DNA of 64,000 nt from Saccharothrix violaceirubra (GTDB lineage: Bacteria > Actinomycetota > Actinomycetes > Mycobacteriales > Pseudonocardiaceae): NCBI RefSeq assembly GCF_014203755.1, contig NZ_JACHJS010000001.1, positions 4,836,001 through 4,900,000 of the forward strand, given 5' to 3'. The position numbers and the translations under genes were made by a program. Below the pieces are notes generated by a model, which saw only the letters and a list, made by a program, of their open reading frames with translations, was not told the DNA's origin and did no database searches. Shown here piece by piece: positions 1 to 8,946 of this stretch (the first letter of the stretch is position 1; each line of letters starts with the position of its first letter).

Positions 1-901
1 CCGGATCGTGACGAACCTCGCCGCCGCCGTGGTGATGTTCGCCTACACCAAGGAGCGCTACCGGCCGGGGTTCAGCCCGCGGCTGGCGCGCGAGGCGCTC
101 TCGTTCGGCCTGCCGCTGGCCGGTGCCAGCCTGCTCGTGCTCGGCGTGATGAACGTCGACTACATCGTGGTCGGCTCGATCCTGGGCACGGTGCCGCTGG
201 CGTTCTACGCACAGGCGTTCAACCTGGCCAACTGGCCCGTGGGGGCGTTCTCCCAACCGGTGCGCAGCGTGTCCCTGGCCACGTTCTCGCAGGTCCGCGA
301 CGACCAGGAGCTGTTCCAGCGGACGTTCGCCCGCGCGCTGGGACTCCTGGCGCTGGTGACCGTGCCCGCGTGCGTGCTGCTCGCCGCGCTGGCCGACCCG
401 ATCGTGCGCGTCGTGTACGGCGAACGCTGGGCGCCCGCCGCCGCCGCGCTGGCCCTGCTGGTGCTGCTCGGCGCGTTCCGGGTGGCACTGGAACTGGGGT
501 ACGACCTGCTGGCCAGCGTCGGCCGGTCCAAGGCCATCCTGGTCATCCACGTGATCTGGCTGGTGGCGCTCGTGCCGCTGCTCGCGCTGGGCGCGCACCT
601 GGACGGCATCCGGGGCGTGGCCGCCGCGCAGAGCGTCGTCGTGCTGGTGTTCATCGTCCCCGCCTACCTGATCGCCTTCCGCCCGTACGGCCTGCGCGCC
701 GGGGCGCTGGGCCTGGCCGTGGCCCGGCCCGCGGTCGGCGGCGTCGTGATGGTCGCGGTGGCGGTCGGCGTGCAGTGGCTGGTGGCCGATTCGCTGATGC
801 GGCTGATACTGGGTGGAGCACTGTCGCTCGCCGCGTACGCCGCCGTCGTCTTCCCCCTGCGCCACGAGGTGCTGGGGCTGCTGCGAAGGAGCAAGGCGTG
901 A
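1..901 (+). CDS. Polysaccharide flippase (Wzx-like), 5' truncated by window
   Basis: The reading frame is open from the first base, so the N-terminus lies outside the window; about 299 residues are visible. They are almost wholly hydrophobic, with repeated transmembrane helices typical of the C-terminal two thirds of MOP-superfamily polysaccharide flippases (RfbX/Wzx), which move undecaprenyl-linked repeat units across the cytoplasmic membrane. Segments such as YDLLASVGRSK and IVVGSILG resemble this family. The stop overlaps the GTG start of the next glycosyltransferase by 4 bp, so the two are translationally coupled. The neighbouring Wzz-like and Wzy/ligase-like genes support an export role. 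The exact substrate cannot be read from sequence. Confidence 0.85.
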   Translation, partial: RIVTNLAAAVVMFAYTKERYRPGFSPRLAREALSFGLPLAGASLLVLGVMNVDYIVVGSILGTVPLAFYAQAFNLANWPVGAFSQPVRSVSLATFSQVRDDQELFQRTFARALGLLALVTVPACVLLAALADPIVRVVYGERWAPAAAALALLVLLGAFRVALELGYDLLASVGRSKAILVIHVIWLVALVPLLALGAHLDGIRGVAAAQSVVVLVFIVPAYLIAFRPYGLRAGALGLAVARPAVGGVVMVAVAVGVQWLVADSLMRLILGGALSLAAYAAVVFPLRHEVLGLLRRSKA

Positions 902-2115
902 GTATTGCCCGGTCGTTCCAGCGACGCGCGCACCAGGTGTCGCAGATCGTGCGGGAACAGGGTGTGCGCACGCTCGGCGCGCGCGCCCTCCAGAACGCCG
1001 CGCGCCGGTTCGGCGCCGATTCCGAGGTCTTCCCGGTGCGCCTGGCCGACGTGCGCGCCGCCGACGTGTCCGTGCGCAAGCCGGTCGTGGTCCCGCCGAT
1101 CCCCGCGGACGGGAAGCTGACCGTCAACTGGATCAGCACGCCGCCCGCGCCCGGCTCCGGCGGCCACACCACGATGTTCCGGCTCATCCGGCACCTGGAG
1201 TCGCTGGGCCACACCTGCCGGCTGTACCTGTACGACGTCTACGGCAGCCGTGCGGTCGACCATGAGCCCACGGTGCGCGCCGCGTACCCGGACTTCCGCG
1301 GCCCGGTGCTCGACGTGACCGAGGGCATGGCCGACGCGCACGCCGTGTTCGCGTCGGCGTGGATGACCTGCTACCCGGCGTTCAACGACCCGGCCAAGGG
1401 CAAGCGGTTCTACCTCGTGCAGGACTACGAGCCGTGGTTCTTCCCGGTCGGCGGCCTGTCCGCGCTGGCCGAGAACACCTACAAGATGGGCTTCCACGGG
1501 TTCACCGCCGGCCGCTTCCTCACCGAGAAGCTGCGCGAGGAGACCGGCATGGCGGCCGACTGGTTCGACTTCGGCTGCGACGTCGACCGCTACCGGCTGC
1601 ACGAGCGCACACGTCGCGACGGCGTGGTGTTCTACGCGCGCAGGCTCGCACCGCGGCGGGCGATCGAGATCGGCCTGCTGGCGTTGGAGATCTTCGCCGA
1701 ACGGCACCCGGACGTGACGATCCACACCTACGGCGAGAAGATCGGCTCGATCGGGCCGCGGCACGTCGACCACGGTCTCGTCACGCCCGACCGGCTCAAC
1801 GAGATCTACAACCGGTCCTACGCCGGGTTGTCGCTGTCCATGACGAACGTCTCCCTGGTGCCGCACGAAATGCTCGCGGCCGGGTGCGTGCCCGTGGTCA
1901 ACGACGCGCACCACAACCGCGTGGTGCTGGACAACGAGCACGTGGTGTACGCGCCCGCGACGCCGCACGACCTGGCCCGCGCCCTGTCGAAGGTCGTCAC
2001 CACGCCGGACTTCGACGCGCTCGCCCGCACCGCGTCGGCGAGCGTGGCCGGCCGGTCCTGGGACGCGGCCGGCCACGAGCTGGAGAAGGTGCTGCGGCGG
2101 GAACTGCTCGCCTGA
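898..2115 (+). CDS. GT4-type glycosyltransferase (WsaF-like)
   Basis: This is a 405-residue cytosolic or peripheral glycosyltransferase expected to add a sugar to the lipid-linked repeat unit. The GTG start at 898 overlaps the flippase stop (GTGA). Visible features are a WISTPPAPGSGGH loop near residues 78-90, an EPWFFP segment, and a GT-B nucleotide-sugar-binding C-terminal half with EMLAAGCVPVV near 323-333. The overall pattern resembles WsaF-like rhamnosyltransferases of GT4, but donor and acceptor are not determinable here. An upstream in-frame extension (from 370) lies wholly inside the flippase gene and is rejected as coding. Confidence 0.85.
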   Translation: MSIARSFQRRAHQVSQIVREQGVRTLGARALQNAARRFGADSEVFPVRLADVRAADVSVRKPVVVPPIPADGKLTVNWISTPPAPGSGGHTTMFRLIRHLESLGHTCRLYLYDVYGSRAVDHEPTVRAAYPDFRGPVLDVTEGMADAHAVFASAWMTCYPAFNDPAKGKRFYLVQDYEPWFFPVGGLSALAENTYKMGFHGFTAGRFLTEKLREETGMAADWFDFGCDVDRYRLHERTRRDGVVFYARRLAPRRAIEIGLLALEIFAERHPDVTIHTYGEKIGSIGPRHVDHGLVTPDRLNEIYNRSYAGLSLSMTNVSLVPHEMLAAGCVPVVNDAHHNRVVLDNEHVVYAPATPHDLARALSKVVTTPDFDALARTASASVAGRSWDAAGHELEKVLRRELLA

Positions 2116-2139
2116 ATCAGTACTCGCCTGAATCAGTAC
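2108..2139. repeat. Perfect 16-bp tandem duplication at convergent stops
   Basis: Two identical adjacent 16-mers, TCGCCTGAATCAGTAC, occupy 2108-2123 and 2124-2139. Each copy contains TGA on the plus strand and TCA (TGA on the minus strand). The first copy supplies the plus-strand glycosyltransferase stop (2113-2115). The second supplies the minus-strand lipoprotein stop (2133-2135). Confidence 0.95.
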
Positions 2140-3368
2140 CGGTAGACGTGGAACCCGTACGGCGCGAAGTCGTCGACGATCCGGCCGCCGGTGATCGGCA
2201 CCGTCCGGTTCTCGTCGACGACCTCGGCCGTGCCCTCGGTCACCGGCACCGGGATGGCCGCCCTGGTCCGCCCGCTGTCCGGCCGGGCGGGCGTGCCGTC
2301 GGCCTGGGCCAGGACATGGCCTTTCTCCAGGCGGACGGTGATCGGGACGTCGCCGTCGCCGCGCATGGTGAACGCCGCGCCGCCGCCGGCGTTGAGGACC
2401 GGGGCCAGGCGCTGCAGTCGGGCGTTGACGTCCTTGAGGCGCGCGGCGATCTCCGGGCGGGTCAGCGCGCTGACGAAGTCGTCGTCGCCCTCCGGGTAGA
2501 AGCTGTGCGCGAAGTAGTTGATGCCGTCCGCGCCGTGCACGATCGCGTTCCACACGGCCGATTCCACCTGGTCGGCGGTGATCAGCCCGCCGCCCTCGTA
2601 CGGGTGGCCGGTCTCCACGAAGCCGTACACGGGCTTGCCGGTGCCACACCACTTCCGCATGGTGTCGACCACCTGGCCGTACCGGAACGCGCCGACCTTG
2701 TCCGGGTCCGGGTGGGTCCAGCCGTAGAAGTCGGCGGATGCGATGTCGGCCGCCTGGCAGTACGTGCGCATGTCCTGCTCGTAGGTCTCCTCGACGTAGG
2801 CGTAGTCGTGCCGGCCGTCGGGCGTGCCCATCCACATGCCGAAGTTCACGAACGTGGGCCGCGTCGGGTCCTGGGCGCGTACCTCGTCGGCCCGCCGCAG
2901 GACCGCCGACGGCTGCAGCTCCGGGTGGTAGCGGTGGCCCGCCGACTTCTGCATGTCGGGTTCGTCCGCGACCAGGTAGCCCAGGTAGTGCGCGGCCCGG
3001 CCGGGGTCGGCGAGCACGGCGTCGACCTTGCCGGCCGAGACGTACGCCTTCCAGCCGGTCGCGTACAGGCCCGCCTGGCGCTCGTGCCACCGCTCGTCGT
3101 CCCACAGGCCGAGCGTGGCCGGCACCCCGATGTCCCGGTAGGCGCGGCCGTCGGGCGTGCCCGTGTCGAGCGAGACCGGGTCCTGCATCCAGACGGTGAC
3201 CGGGAACACGAACGGGTCGCCGGTGGGGTTGGGGCCGTGGGGCCAGCGCTGGTAGTACTCGGCACCCGGTCCCCCCGGCAGGGGGATCGACGCGGTGTCG
3301 TCGGGCGGTGCCGGCGCGCACGCGGCCAGGGCCGCGACGAGCGCGAGGGCGGGGAACCTGCGGTGCAT
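2133..3368 (-). CDS. Secreted lipoprotein with glycoside-hydrolase-like fold
   Basis: This 411-residue protein starts with a lipoprotein signal (basic start, then LALVAALAAC, where the Cys would be lipidated), so it is probably anchored on the outer face of the membrane. The body has the alternating pattern of a TIM-barrel glycosidase. LVADEPDMQ and YGFVETGHPY each carry a Glu in contexts typical of the strand-4 acid/base and strand-7 nucleophile of clan A hydrolases. That assignment is an inference; no named family is certain. The ATG at 3368 is chosen because it sits directly before the signal peptide; longer starts add Arg-rich residues without coding character. Its place beside polysaccharide genes suggests trimming or remodelling of surface glycan. 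Confidence 0.75.
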   Translation of the reverse strand: MHRRFPALALVAALAACAPAPPDDTASIPLPGGPGAEYYQRWPHGPNPTGDPFVFPVTVWMQDPVSLDTGTPDGRAYRDIGVPATLGLWDDERWHERQAGLYATGWKAYVSAGKVDAVLADPGRAAHYLGYLVADEPDMQKSAGHRYHPELQPSAVLRRADEVRAQDPTRPTFVNFGMWMGTPDGRHDYAYVEETYEQDMRTYCQAADIASADFYGWTHPDPDKVGAFRYGQVVDTMRKWCGTGKPVYGFVETGHPYEGGGLITADQVESAVWNAIVHGADGINYFAHSFYPEGDDDFVSALTRPEIAARLKDVNARLQRLAPVLNAGGGAAFTMRGDGDVPITVRLEKGHVLAQADGTPARPDSGRTRAAIPVPVTEGTAEVVDENRTVPITGGRIVDDFAPYGFHVYRY

Positions 3369-3627
3369 GACGAGCCGTCCTGTCGGGGTGCGCGGTGCTC
3401 GCCGATGACATCGCGGGGAACGTCGGACGCGTTCCGCCGGCGGCCGTGGGATGACGGAATGGCGGTGGTCGGGTGCCGCACCCGGCCGGGTCCGATGTGG
3501 ACGAGGGGTCGACCGGCGCACCGGAGGCCCCCACCCGGTCGGGTCGTCGGGATCGGCAGGGCAAGAGCGGTGGCGGGGAACTCTCCCGGCGAAGCCCGGT
3601 GTCCCGGTCCGGCCGGGTGCGTGCCCG

Positions 3628-4590
3628 CTACACCGGCGACGGCGAGGTGGCGTCCTTGATCAGTACCTTGGCGTCGGCCGACCCGTCGACCGGCGCGGTG
3701 TGGATCGCGGCCAGCTTGGCGTCCCGGGGCACGGCCGCGAACGCGACCGTGTCGGCGTCCAGCCAGGTGGCCTGGTCGTCGACGCCCGCGGTGCCCGGCA
3801 GCCGGCGTTCCTCGCCCGTGGCCAGGTCCAGCACGGCCAGGTCCCACGGGCCGAGTCGACCGATGCGCTTCTTGTAGGCCACCTTGGTGCCGTCGGGCGA
3901 CAGGGACGGGCACTCCGCGTCCTTGCGCAGCGACGTGACCTTCTTCTCCACCAAGTCGCCCTTCACCAGCCACGTGTAGCCGCCGCTGGCCAGGGTGGCG
4001 TAGAAGGTGCGGTCGTCGTTGGCGACGGTCAGGCCCCAGTAGTTGACGTCCTGGGCGGTCAGCGGCGCACCCTCCACAGTGGCCGCGAAGTGCTCCAGCG
4101 ACTCGACGGCCGCACCGCTGCGCAGGTCGAAGTACCCCGTGCGGGTGGAGAACCCACCGGGCACGGAATAGGAGTCCCCGGTCACGAAGGACGTCCACGA
4201 CACGATCTGACCGGAGGCCGAGACCTTAGCCCGACTGGGGATACCCGGAAGTGGGACGGTCTTGACTACCGCTCCGTCGCGTGTCACCTCGGCCGCGTAC
4301 GTCGGTCCGGGCCCGGCGAGCTTCAGGCACACGCGGGTGCCGGCCGCCTGGTACACCCGCTGGCACGTGAGGTCGGTGCCGCTGCGCGCGTCCGGCTCGG
4401 CCCGCTTGACCTGCTCGACCCGGCTGCGACCGTCCGCCAGCTCGACGAACATCAGGTCGACCTGGCCGGCCGCCGCCACCGGAGCGGGGGAAGCACCACG
4501 CACGACGGTGGTCACGTAAGCCACGGCCGCCCCGACGACCAGTACGATGGCGATGACGGCGAACACGACGCGTCGCGAGCCCAAGTCCAT
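3628..4590 (-). CDS. Membrane-anchored TolB/beta-propeller-like protein
   Basis: This is a protein of about 320 residues. An N-terminal signal anchor (VVFAVIAIVLVVGAAVAYV) is followed by an extracytoplasmic domain with repeated blade-like segments (YFDLRSGAAVESLEH, WLVKGDLVEKKV, LSPDGTKVAYKKRIG, DLATGEERRLPG), as in TolB/WD40-type propellers. The ATG at 4590 is preferred because AGGTGG precedes it; another in-frame ATG lies six codons upstream at 4608. It is divergently placed from the chain-length gene, sharing about 90 bp of promoter region. The role is unknown; the context suggests a periplasmic accessory protein of the polysaccharide locus. Confidence 0.65.
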   Translation of the reverse strand: MDLGSRRVVFAVIAIVLVVGAAVAYVTTVVRGASPAPVAAAGQVDLMFVELADGRSRVEQVKRAEPDARSGTDLTCQRVYQAAGTRVCLKLAGPGPTYAAEVTRDGAVVKTVPLPGIPSRAKVSASGQIVSWTSFVTGDSYSVPGGFSTRTGYFDLRSGAAVESLEHFAATVEGAPLTAQDVNYWGLTVANDDRTFYATLASGGYTWLVKGDLVEKKVTSLRKDAECPSLSPDGTKVAYKKRIGRLGPWDLAVLDLATGEERRLPGTAGVDDQATWLDADTVAFAAVPRDAKLAAIHTAPVDGSADAKVLIKDATSPSPV

Positions 4591-4683
4591 CACCACCTGT
4601 AACGACATGGCGCGAGTCGGCCGATTTCAGAGTAGCAAGCCCCTGCGCGGACACACGCGGGGTAAACGTGGATCGGGGAGCGG

Positions 4684-5871
4684 ATGGACTTCTGGGGCGC
4701 CGTGCGAACGCTGCGCAGGCGGTGGTACATCGCCGTGCCCGCGGCGGTCGTCGCCGTGGCTGTCGCGGCGGGCGTGTTCCTCTCTATCCCGACCCGGTAC
4801 GCGTCGTCCGGCGTGATGGTCCTCACGACGCCGGCCGCGGGTGGCACGTTCTCGCAGAAGGTCTCCCCGGAGGAGGCCGTCCGGATCAACCCGCTGCTGG
4901 CCTTCGACGGCAGCCTCGCCACCACGTCGCAGATCCTCGCCCAGATCCTCGCCGACCCGAAGACCCGCGAGGAAGGCCTCGGGCTGGGCAAGAACGCCAC
5001 GGACACCTACGTCGCCACCGGCGGCGGGCAGAACGGCCCGTTCCTGTTCGTCTCGGGCGAGAGCGACACCCCCGAGGCGGCCGAGAAGATGGTCAGCACG
5101 GTGATGGAGTTCGCGCAGAAGCGGCTCAAGCTGCAGCAGGAGGAGCTGAAGGCGCCGGAGCCGACCTTCATCACCTCGCAGATCATCGTGAACCCGACCG
5201 AGGCCGAGGCCAAGATCGGCGGCAAGGTCCGGTACGCGGGCGCGGCCTTCGTGCTGCTGCTGTTGCTGACCACGGCGGTGACGTTCGGCGCCGACAGCAT
5301 CCTGAACAACATCAAGCGCAAGCGGGAACGCGCCGAGCGCGGCGACGTCGATGACGACGAGCGGCCCGAGGACGAGGAGCGGCCCGACCCGCAGCCCCGG
5401 CCGACTCCCGGTCCCCAACAGCAGGCACCCCAACAGCAGGCGCCCCAGCAACAGGCACCCCAGCAACAGGCGCCGCAGCAGCCCGGCCCCCAACAGCAGG
5501 GTCAGCAGCAACACGGCCAGGCCCCGAACGGCACGCCGGGCGGCCAGCGCCGGCCGCTGCCGCCGGCCGCACCGCCCCGCCTGCCGACCGCCAGCGAGCA
5601 GACCGTCAAGGTCGACGCGAAGTCGCTCAACCTGCCGTCGAGCCCGCTGGAGGGACGTCCGCCCGCCGGCGGCCAGAGTGGACAGGTCCACGGTGGACCC
5701 GCCCAGAACGGCGGGCAGCAGAACGGCGGGCAACAGAACGGGGCCAAGCCGCAGCCCGGCCCCCGTGAGCCGAACAAGCCCCAGCCGACCGCGTCCGAGC
5801 GGACCGTGAAGATCGCGGCGCCCCGTTCGAACCCGACGCCCGGCCGGCCCGCCGGCGACGACCGCGCCTGA
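4684..5871 (+). CDS. Wzz-like polysaccharide chain-length/co-polymerase protein
   Basis: This 395-residue membrane protein is of the Wzz/capsular co-polymerase type, predicted to set polymer length together with the Wzy-like protein encoded next. TM1 is at about 17-36 and TM2 at about 183-202, with an extracytoplasmic domain between. After TM2 a cytoplasmic tail of about 190 residues begins with charged residues, then Gln/Pro repeats, then two copies of a TASE(Q/R)TVK motif. No C-terminal tyrosine cluster or Walker motif is seen, so it is not a fused BY-kinase. The start is supported by GGGGAG 3 nt before ATG. The following gene starts 2 nt after the stop. Confidence 0.8.
   Translation: MDFWGAVRTLRRRWYIAVPAAVVAVAVAAGVFLSIPTRYASSGVMVLTTPAAGGTFSQKVSPEEAVRINPLLAFDGSLATTSQILAQILADPKTREEGLGLGKNATDTYVATGGGQNGPFLFVSGESDTPEAAEKMVSTVMEFAQKRLKLQQEELKAPEPTFITSQIIVNPTEAEAKIGGKVRYAGAAFVLLLLLTTAVTFGADSILNNIKRKRERAERGDVDDDERPEDEERPDPQPRPTPGPQQQAPQQQAPQQQAPQQQAPQQPGPQQQGQQQHGQAPNGTPGGQRRPLPPAAPPRLPTASEQTVKVDAKSLNLPSSPLEGRPPAGGQSGQVHGGPAQNGGQQNGGQQNGAKPQPGPREPNKPQPTASERTVKIAAPRSNPTPGRPAGDDRA
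5413..5514 (+). repeat. CAG/CAA-CCC low-complexity coding repeat
   Basis: Imperfect 15-bp units of the type CCCCAACAGCAGGCA encode repeated QQQAP pentapeptides at about residues 244-276 of the Wzz-like protein. Synonymous CAG/CAA and GCA/GCG alternation shows the units have diverged at the third position. Repeat number could vary between strains. Confidence 0.85.
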
Positions 5872-5873
5872 CC

Positions 5874-7325
5874 GTGGGCGAGCGTTCCACCACCGATCGC
5901 GACCGGGCGGGGAAGAAGGCCCGGTCGGCGAAGGACATCGTCCTCGAACCCGACGTGACCAAGCCCCGACAGCGCGCGGACGGCGCCACGCTGGTGATCG
6001 TCTACCTGCTGGCGCTGCTGATCATCCCGGCCCGACTGGTGCTGTCGTTCGTGCCGATGACGCTGCCGCCCGCCCTGGTCATCGCGCTCCTGCTGGGCGT
6101 GGTGTGGCTGGCCACGCAGATGGTCGACACGCTCAACATGGGCAAGGGCCGTAACGCGGTCCGCACCGCGCTGGCGCTGATCCTGGCCAGTCAACTGGCG
6201 ACCTACGGCGTCGCGACCCGGCGGTTCCTGCCGATGGACGAGCTGACCGTCGCCGACAGCAGCATCATCCGCATCGTGGCCACGATCAGCCTGGCCATCT
6301 TCATCACCGACGCGATCCGCACCCGCGAGCGGCTCGACAAGGTCATGAAGGTGGTCCTGGGCAGCGCGGCCGTCATCGCGTTCGTCGGCCTGGTCCAGTT
6401 CGGCGCGGGCATCGACCTGGCGTCGTACGTGTCGATCCCGGGTCTGCGCGCGCAGGAGAACGGCTACGCGGTGATGGAGAGCCGGTCGATCTTCCGCCGG
6501 CCGACCGGCACCACCAACCACCCCATCGAGTACGGCCTGATCTGCGCCATGGCCGTGCCGCTGGGCGCGCACTACGTCTTCAAGGCCAAGGACGAGGGCA
6601 CGCCCTACATCCGCTGGCTGATCTGCCTGGCGCTGGCCGGCCTGGGCGCCATGACCGCCCTGTCGCGCACCGCGATCCTGGGCATGGTGACCGCGGCCGT
6701 CGTCATGATCGTGACGCTGCCGAAGAAGCGGCGGATCACCGCGCTGCTCGTCGGCGGCGGGTTCTTCCTGGGCGCGAGCCTGGTGGTGCCGGGCCTGTTC
6801 GGCACGTTGCGCGGCATGTTCTCCAACATCTCCGACGACCCGAGCGTGAAGGCGCGCACCGCCGACTACGAGCAGGCGTCCGAGCAGATCGACCTGAACC
6901 CGTGGCTGGGCCGGGGTTTCGGCACGTTCCTGCCGACCAAGTACACGATCCTGGACAACCAGTTCCTGCTCACGCTGATCGAGAACGGCTACCTCGGGAT
7001 GTTCGCGCTCATCCTGATGTTCCTGACCGCCGCGTACGCGGCGATCCGGGTGCGGATGATCAGCACCGACGAGCACCTGCGCGGCCTGGCGAGCTGCCTG
7101 CTCGGCGGCGTGCTCGCGGGCGGCATCGCGGCGGTCACGTTCGACCTGCTCGGCTTCGGCGTGGCGACCGGCACGGTGTTCGTCATGGTGGGGTTGACCG
7201 GCGCGACGTTGCGCATCGCCCGCGAAGAAGCGGGGCCGGCCCGGAAGAGGCCGACCCCGCAACTGTTCCGCAAAGCGCGCAAACCCGATCAGCGCACGGA
7301 CAAACCCTTGTCGCCCTCGACGTAG
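5874..7325 (+). CDS. O-antigen ligase/polymerase family membrane protein (Wzy/WaaL-like)
   Basis: This 483-residue protein has about ten or more transmembrane helices and a large extracytoplasmic loop, the layout of PF04932-type Wzy polymerases and WaaL ligases. FRRPTGTTNHPIEYG and the later GRGFGTFLPTKYTILDNQFL are typical loop motifs; the R/H-rich loop is thought to contact the lipid-linked glycan. The GTG at 5874 lies 2 nt after the Wzz-like gene, so the two are one transcription unit. The 3' end overlaps the convergent acetyltransferase gene by 37 bp. Polymerase and ligase roles cannot be separated from sequence alone. Confidence 0.82.
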   Translation: MGERSTTDRDRAGKKARSAKDIVLEPDVTKPRQRADGATLVIVYLLALLIIPARLVLSFVPMTLPPALVIALLLGVVWLATQMVDTLNMGKGRNAVRTALALILASQLATYGVATRRFLPMDELTVADSSIIRIVATISLAIFITDAIRTRERLDKVMKVVLGSAAVIAFVGLVQFGAGIDLASYVSIPGLRAQENGYAVMESRSIFRRPTGTTNHPIEYGLICAMAVPLGAHYVFKAKDEGTPYIRWLICLALAGLGAMTALSRTAILGMVTAAVVMIVTLPKKRRITALLVGGGFFLGASLVVPGLFGTLRGMFSNISDDPSVKARTADYEQASEQIDLNPWLGRGFGTFLPTKYTILDNQFLLTLIENGYLGMFALILMFLTAAYAAIRVRMISTDEHLRGLASCLLGGVLAGGIAAVTFDLLGFGVATGTVFVMVGLTGATLRIAREEAGPARKRPTPQLFRKARKPDQRTDKPLSPST

Positions 7326-7849
7326 CCGTTGCCGCAGTCCGGACACGTGAGTTCCGCGTCGAGGCGCTGACCGCAGGCGCAGACCCAGCCCTTGTGCCGG
7401 GCCGGGTTGCCCGCGACGAACGAGTGCGCGGCCACGTCCTTGGTCACCACGGACCCGGCCGCGGCGAACGCGTGCTCGCCGATCTCGATCCCGCACACCA
7501 CGACCGTGCCCGCGCCGAGCGTGGCACCACGCCGCACGGTCGTGGTCAGCAGCGCGTCGCCGGTCCGCTTGATCGCCGCGCGCGGGCGCAGGTCGTTGGT
7601 GAACAGCACGTTCGGGCCGAGGAAGACCTCGTCCTCGCACGTGACGCCGTCGAACACCAGCGTGCCGTTCTTGACCGTCACGCGGTCGCCGAGCACGGCC
7701 TTGTTCTCCACGAACGCGCCGTCGCAGATGTTGCAGTCCCGGCCGATCCGGGCGCCCGGCAGCACGTGCGCGAACGCCCACACGCGGGTGCCCTCACCGA
7801 CCTCGTCGCTCTCGCACAGACCCTTCGGGTGCACGAACACACCGCTCAT
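7289..7849 (-). CDS. WbpD/WlbB-like sugar N-acetyltransferase with zinc-ribbon tail
   Basis: This is a 186-residue left-handed-beta-helix acetyltransferase. The start (VHPKGLCESDEVGEGTRVW) and the segments NICDGAFVENK, LGPNVLFTNDLRPRA and GAGTVVVCGIEIGEHA closely resemble WbpD/WlbB, which acetylate the 3-amino group of UDP-GlcNAc(3NH2)A. The last about 40 residues add CACGQ...CPDCGNGY, a CxC-CxxC zinc-ribbon-like extension absent from Pseudomonas WbpD. It is the last gene of a three-gene minus-strand run, joined by ATGA overlap to the aminotransferase that would supply its substrate. Confidence 0.85.
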   Translation of the reverse strand: MSGVFVHPKGLCESDEVGEGTRVWAFAHVLPGARIGRDCNICDGAFVENKAVLGDRVTVKNGTLVFDGVTCEDEVFLGPNVLFTNDLRPRAAIKRTGDALLTTTVRRGATLGAGTVVVCGIEIGEHAFAAAGSVVTKDVAAHSFVAGNPARHKGWVCACGQRLDAELTCPDCGNGYVEGDKGLSVR

Positions 7850-8946
7850 CGGACGGCCTCCGCCAGGGCCGCGGCGACGCGGTCCTGCTGCGCGGGGGTG
7901 ATCTCGGCGAACAGCGGCAGCGACACGATCTCGCCGGCGACCGCCTCGGCCACCGGGAAGTCGCCGACCTTGTGGCCCAGCGACTCGAACGCGCCGGTCA
8001 GGTGCACCGGCGTCGGGTAGTGGATGCCCGCGCCGACACCGGCCTCGTGCAGGGCGGCGAGCACGCGGTCGCGTTCGGCCACACGCACCACGTACAGGTG
8101 CCACACCGGCAGGTTGCCCTCCAGCGTGACCGGCAGCATCACACCGTCCACACCGGACAGCAGCTCGTGGTAGCGCGCGGCGGCGGCCCGGCGGGCGGTG
8201 TTCCAGCCTTCGAGGCGGCGCAGCTTGGCGGAGAGCACCACGGCCTGGAGCGTGTCGAGCCGGCTGTTGAAGCCCAGCACCGAGTGCTCGTACTTGCGCG
8301 GCGAGCCGTGCTCGCGCAGCAACCGCACGGCCGCCGCCAGCTCGTCGGACTTGGTCAGCACGCCGCCGCCGTCGCCGTACGCGCCGAGGTTCTTGCCCGG
8401 GTAGAAGCTGGTCGCCGCGATCTCGCCGAGGCCGCCGACCGGCACGTCGAACCGCCGCGCGCCCTGGGCCTGCGCCGCGTCCTCGACGATCGGCAGGTCG
8501 CCGACGACCGCGCGGATCTGCTCGATCGGCGCGGCCTGGCCGTACAGGTGCACGGGCACGATCGCCTTCGTGCGCTCCGTCAACGCGTCCGCGATCCGGG
8601 TCACGTCGATCAGCCCGGTGTCGGCGACGCAGTCGACCAGGACCGGCGTGGCGCCGGCGCGGGCGACGGCCTCGGCCGTGGCGATGAACGTGTTGGCGGG
8701 CAGCACGACCTCGTCGCCGACGCCGACGCCGAGCGCGCGCAGCGCCAGCTCGATCGCGTCGGTGCCGTTGGCCACGCCGACGCAGTGCGGCACGCCCTGG
8801 TAGGCGGCGAACTCGGCCTCGAAGGCGCCGACCTGGCGACCACCGATGAACGCGGTCGTCTTCAGCACCTCGGCCCAGCCCTCGGCGACCTCGTCGGCGA
8901 CCTGCTCGTGCTGTGCGCGCAGGTCGACCAGCGGGATGTCGATCAC
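7846..8946 (-). CDS. DegT/DnrJ/EryC1 sugar aminotransferase (WbpE-like)
   Basis: This 366-residue PLP enzyme is of the sugar-aminotransferase family. EDAAQAQGAR marks the PLP-stacking region. ATSFYPGKNLGAYGDGG carries the catalytic lysine (K185). Length and motifs fit WbpE-type enzymes that aminate the 3-keto of a UDP-hexuronic acid; pairing with the WbpD-like gene downstream and a Gfo/Idh/MocA dehydrogenase in the locus strengthens that reading. The GTG start overlaps the upstream stop (GTGA). Confidence 0.85.
   Translation of the reverse strand: MIDIPLVDLRAQHEQVADEVAEGWAEVLKTTAFIGGRQVGAFEAEFAAYQGVPHCVGVANGTDAIELALRALGVGVGDEVVLPANTFIATAEAVARAGATPVLVDCVADTGLIDVTRIADALTERTKAIVPVHLYGQAAPIEQIRAVVGDLPIVEDAAQAQGARRFDVPVGGLGEIAATSFYPGKNLGAYGDGGGVLTKSDELAAAVRLLREHGSPRKYEHSVLGFNSRLDTLQAVVLSAKLRRLEGWNTARRAAAARYHELLSGVDGVMLPVTLEGNLPVWHLYVVRVAERDRVLAALHEAGVGAGIHYPTPVHLTGAFESLGHKVGDFPVAEAVAGEIVSLPLFAEITPAQQDRVAAALAEAVR

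Noticed and set aside
5413..5514. Possible frameshift or pseudogene signal in the CAG/CCC tract
   Set aside because: The frame stays open through the tract and the downstream tail repeats a conserved motif, so it is a normal low-complexity coding tail.
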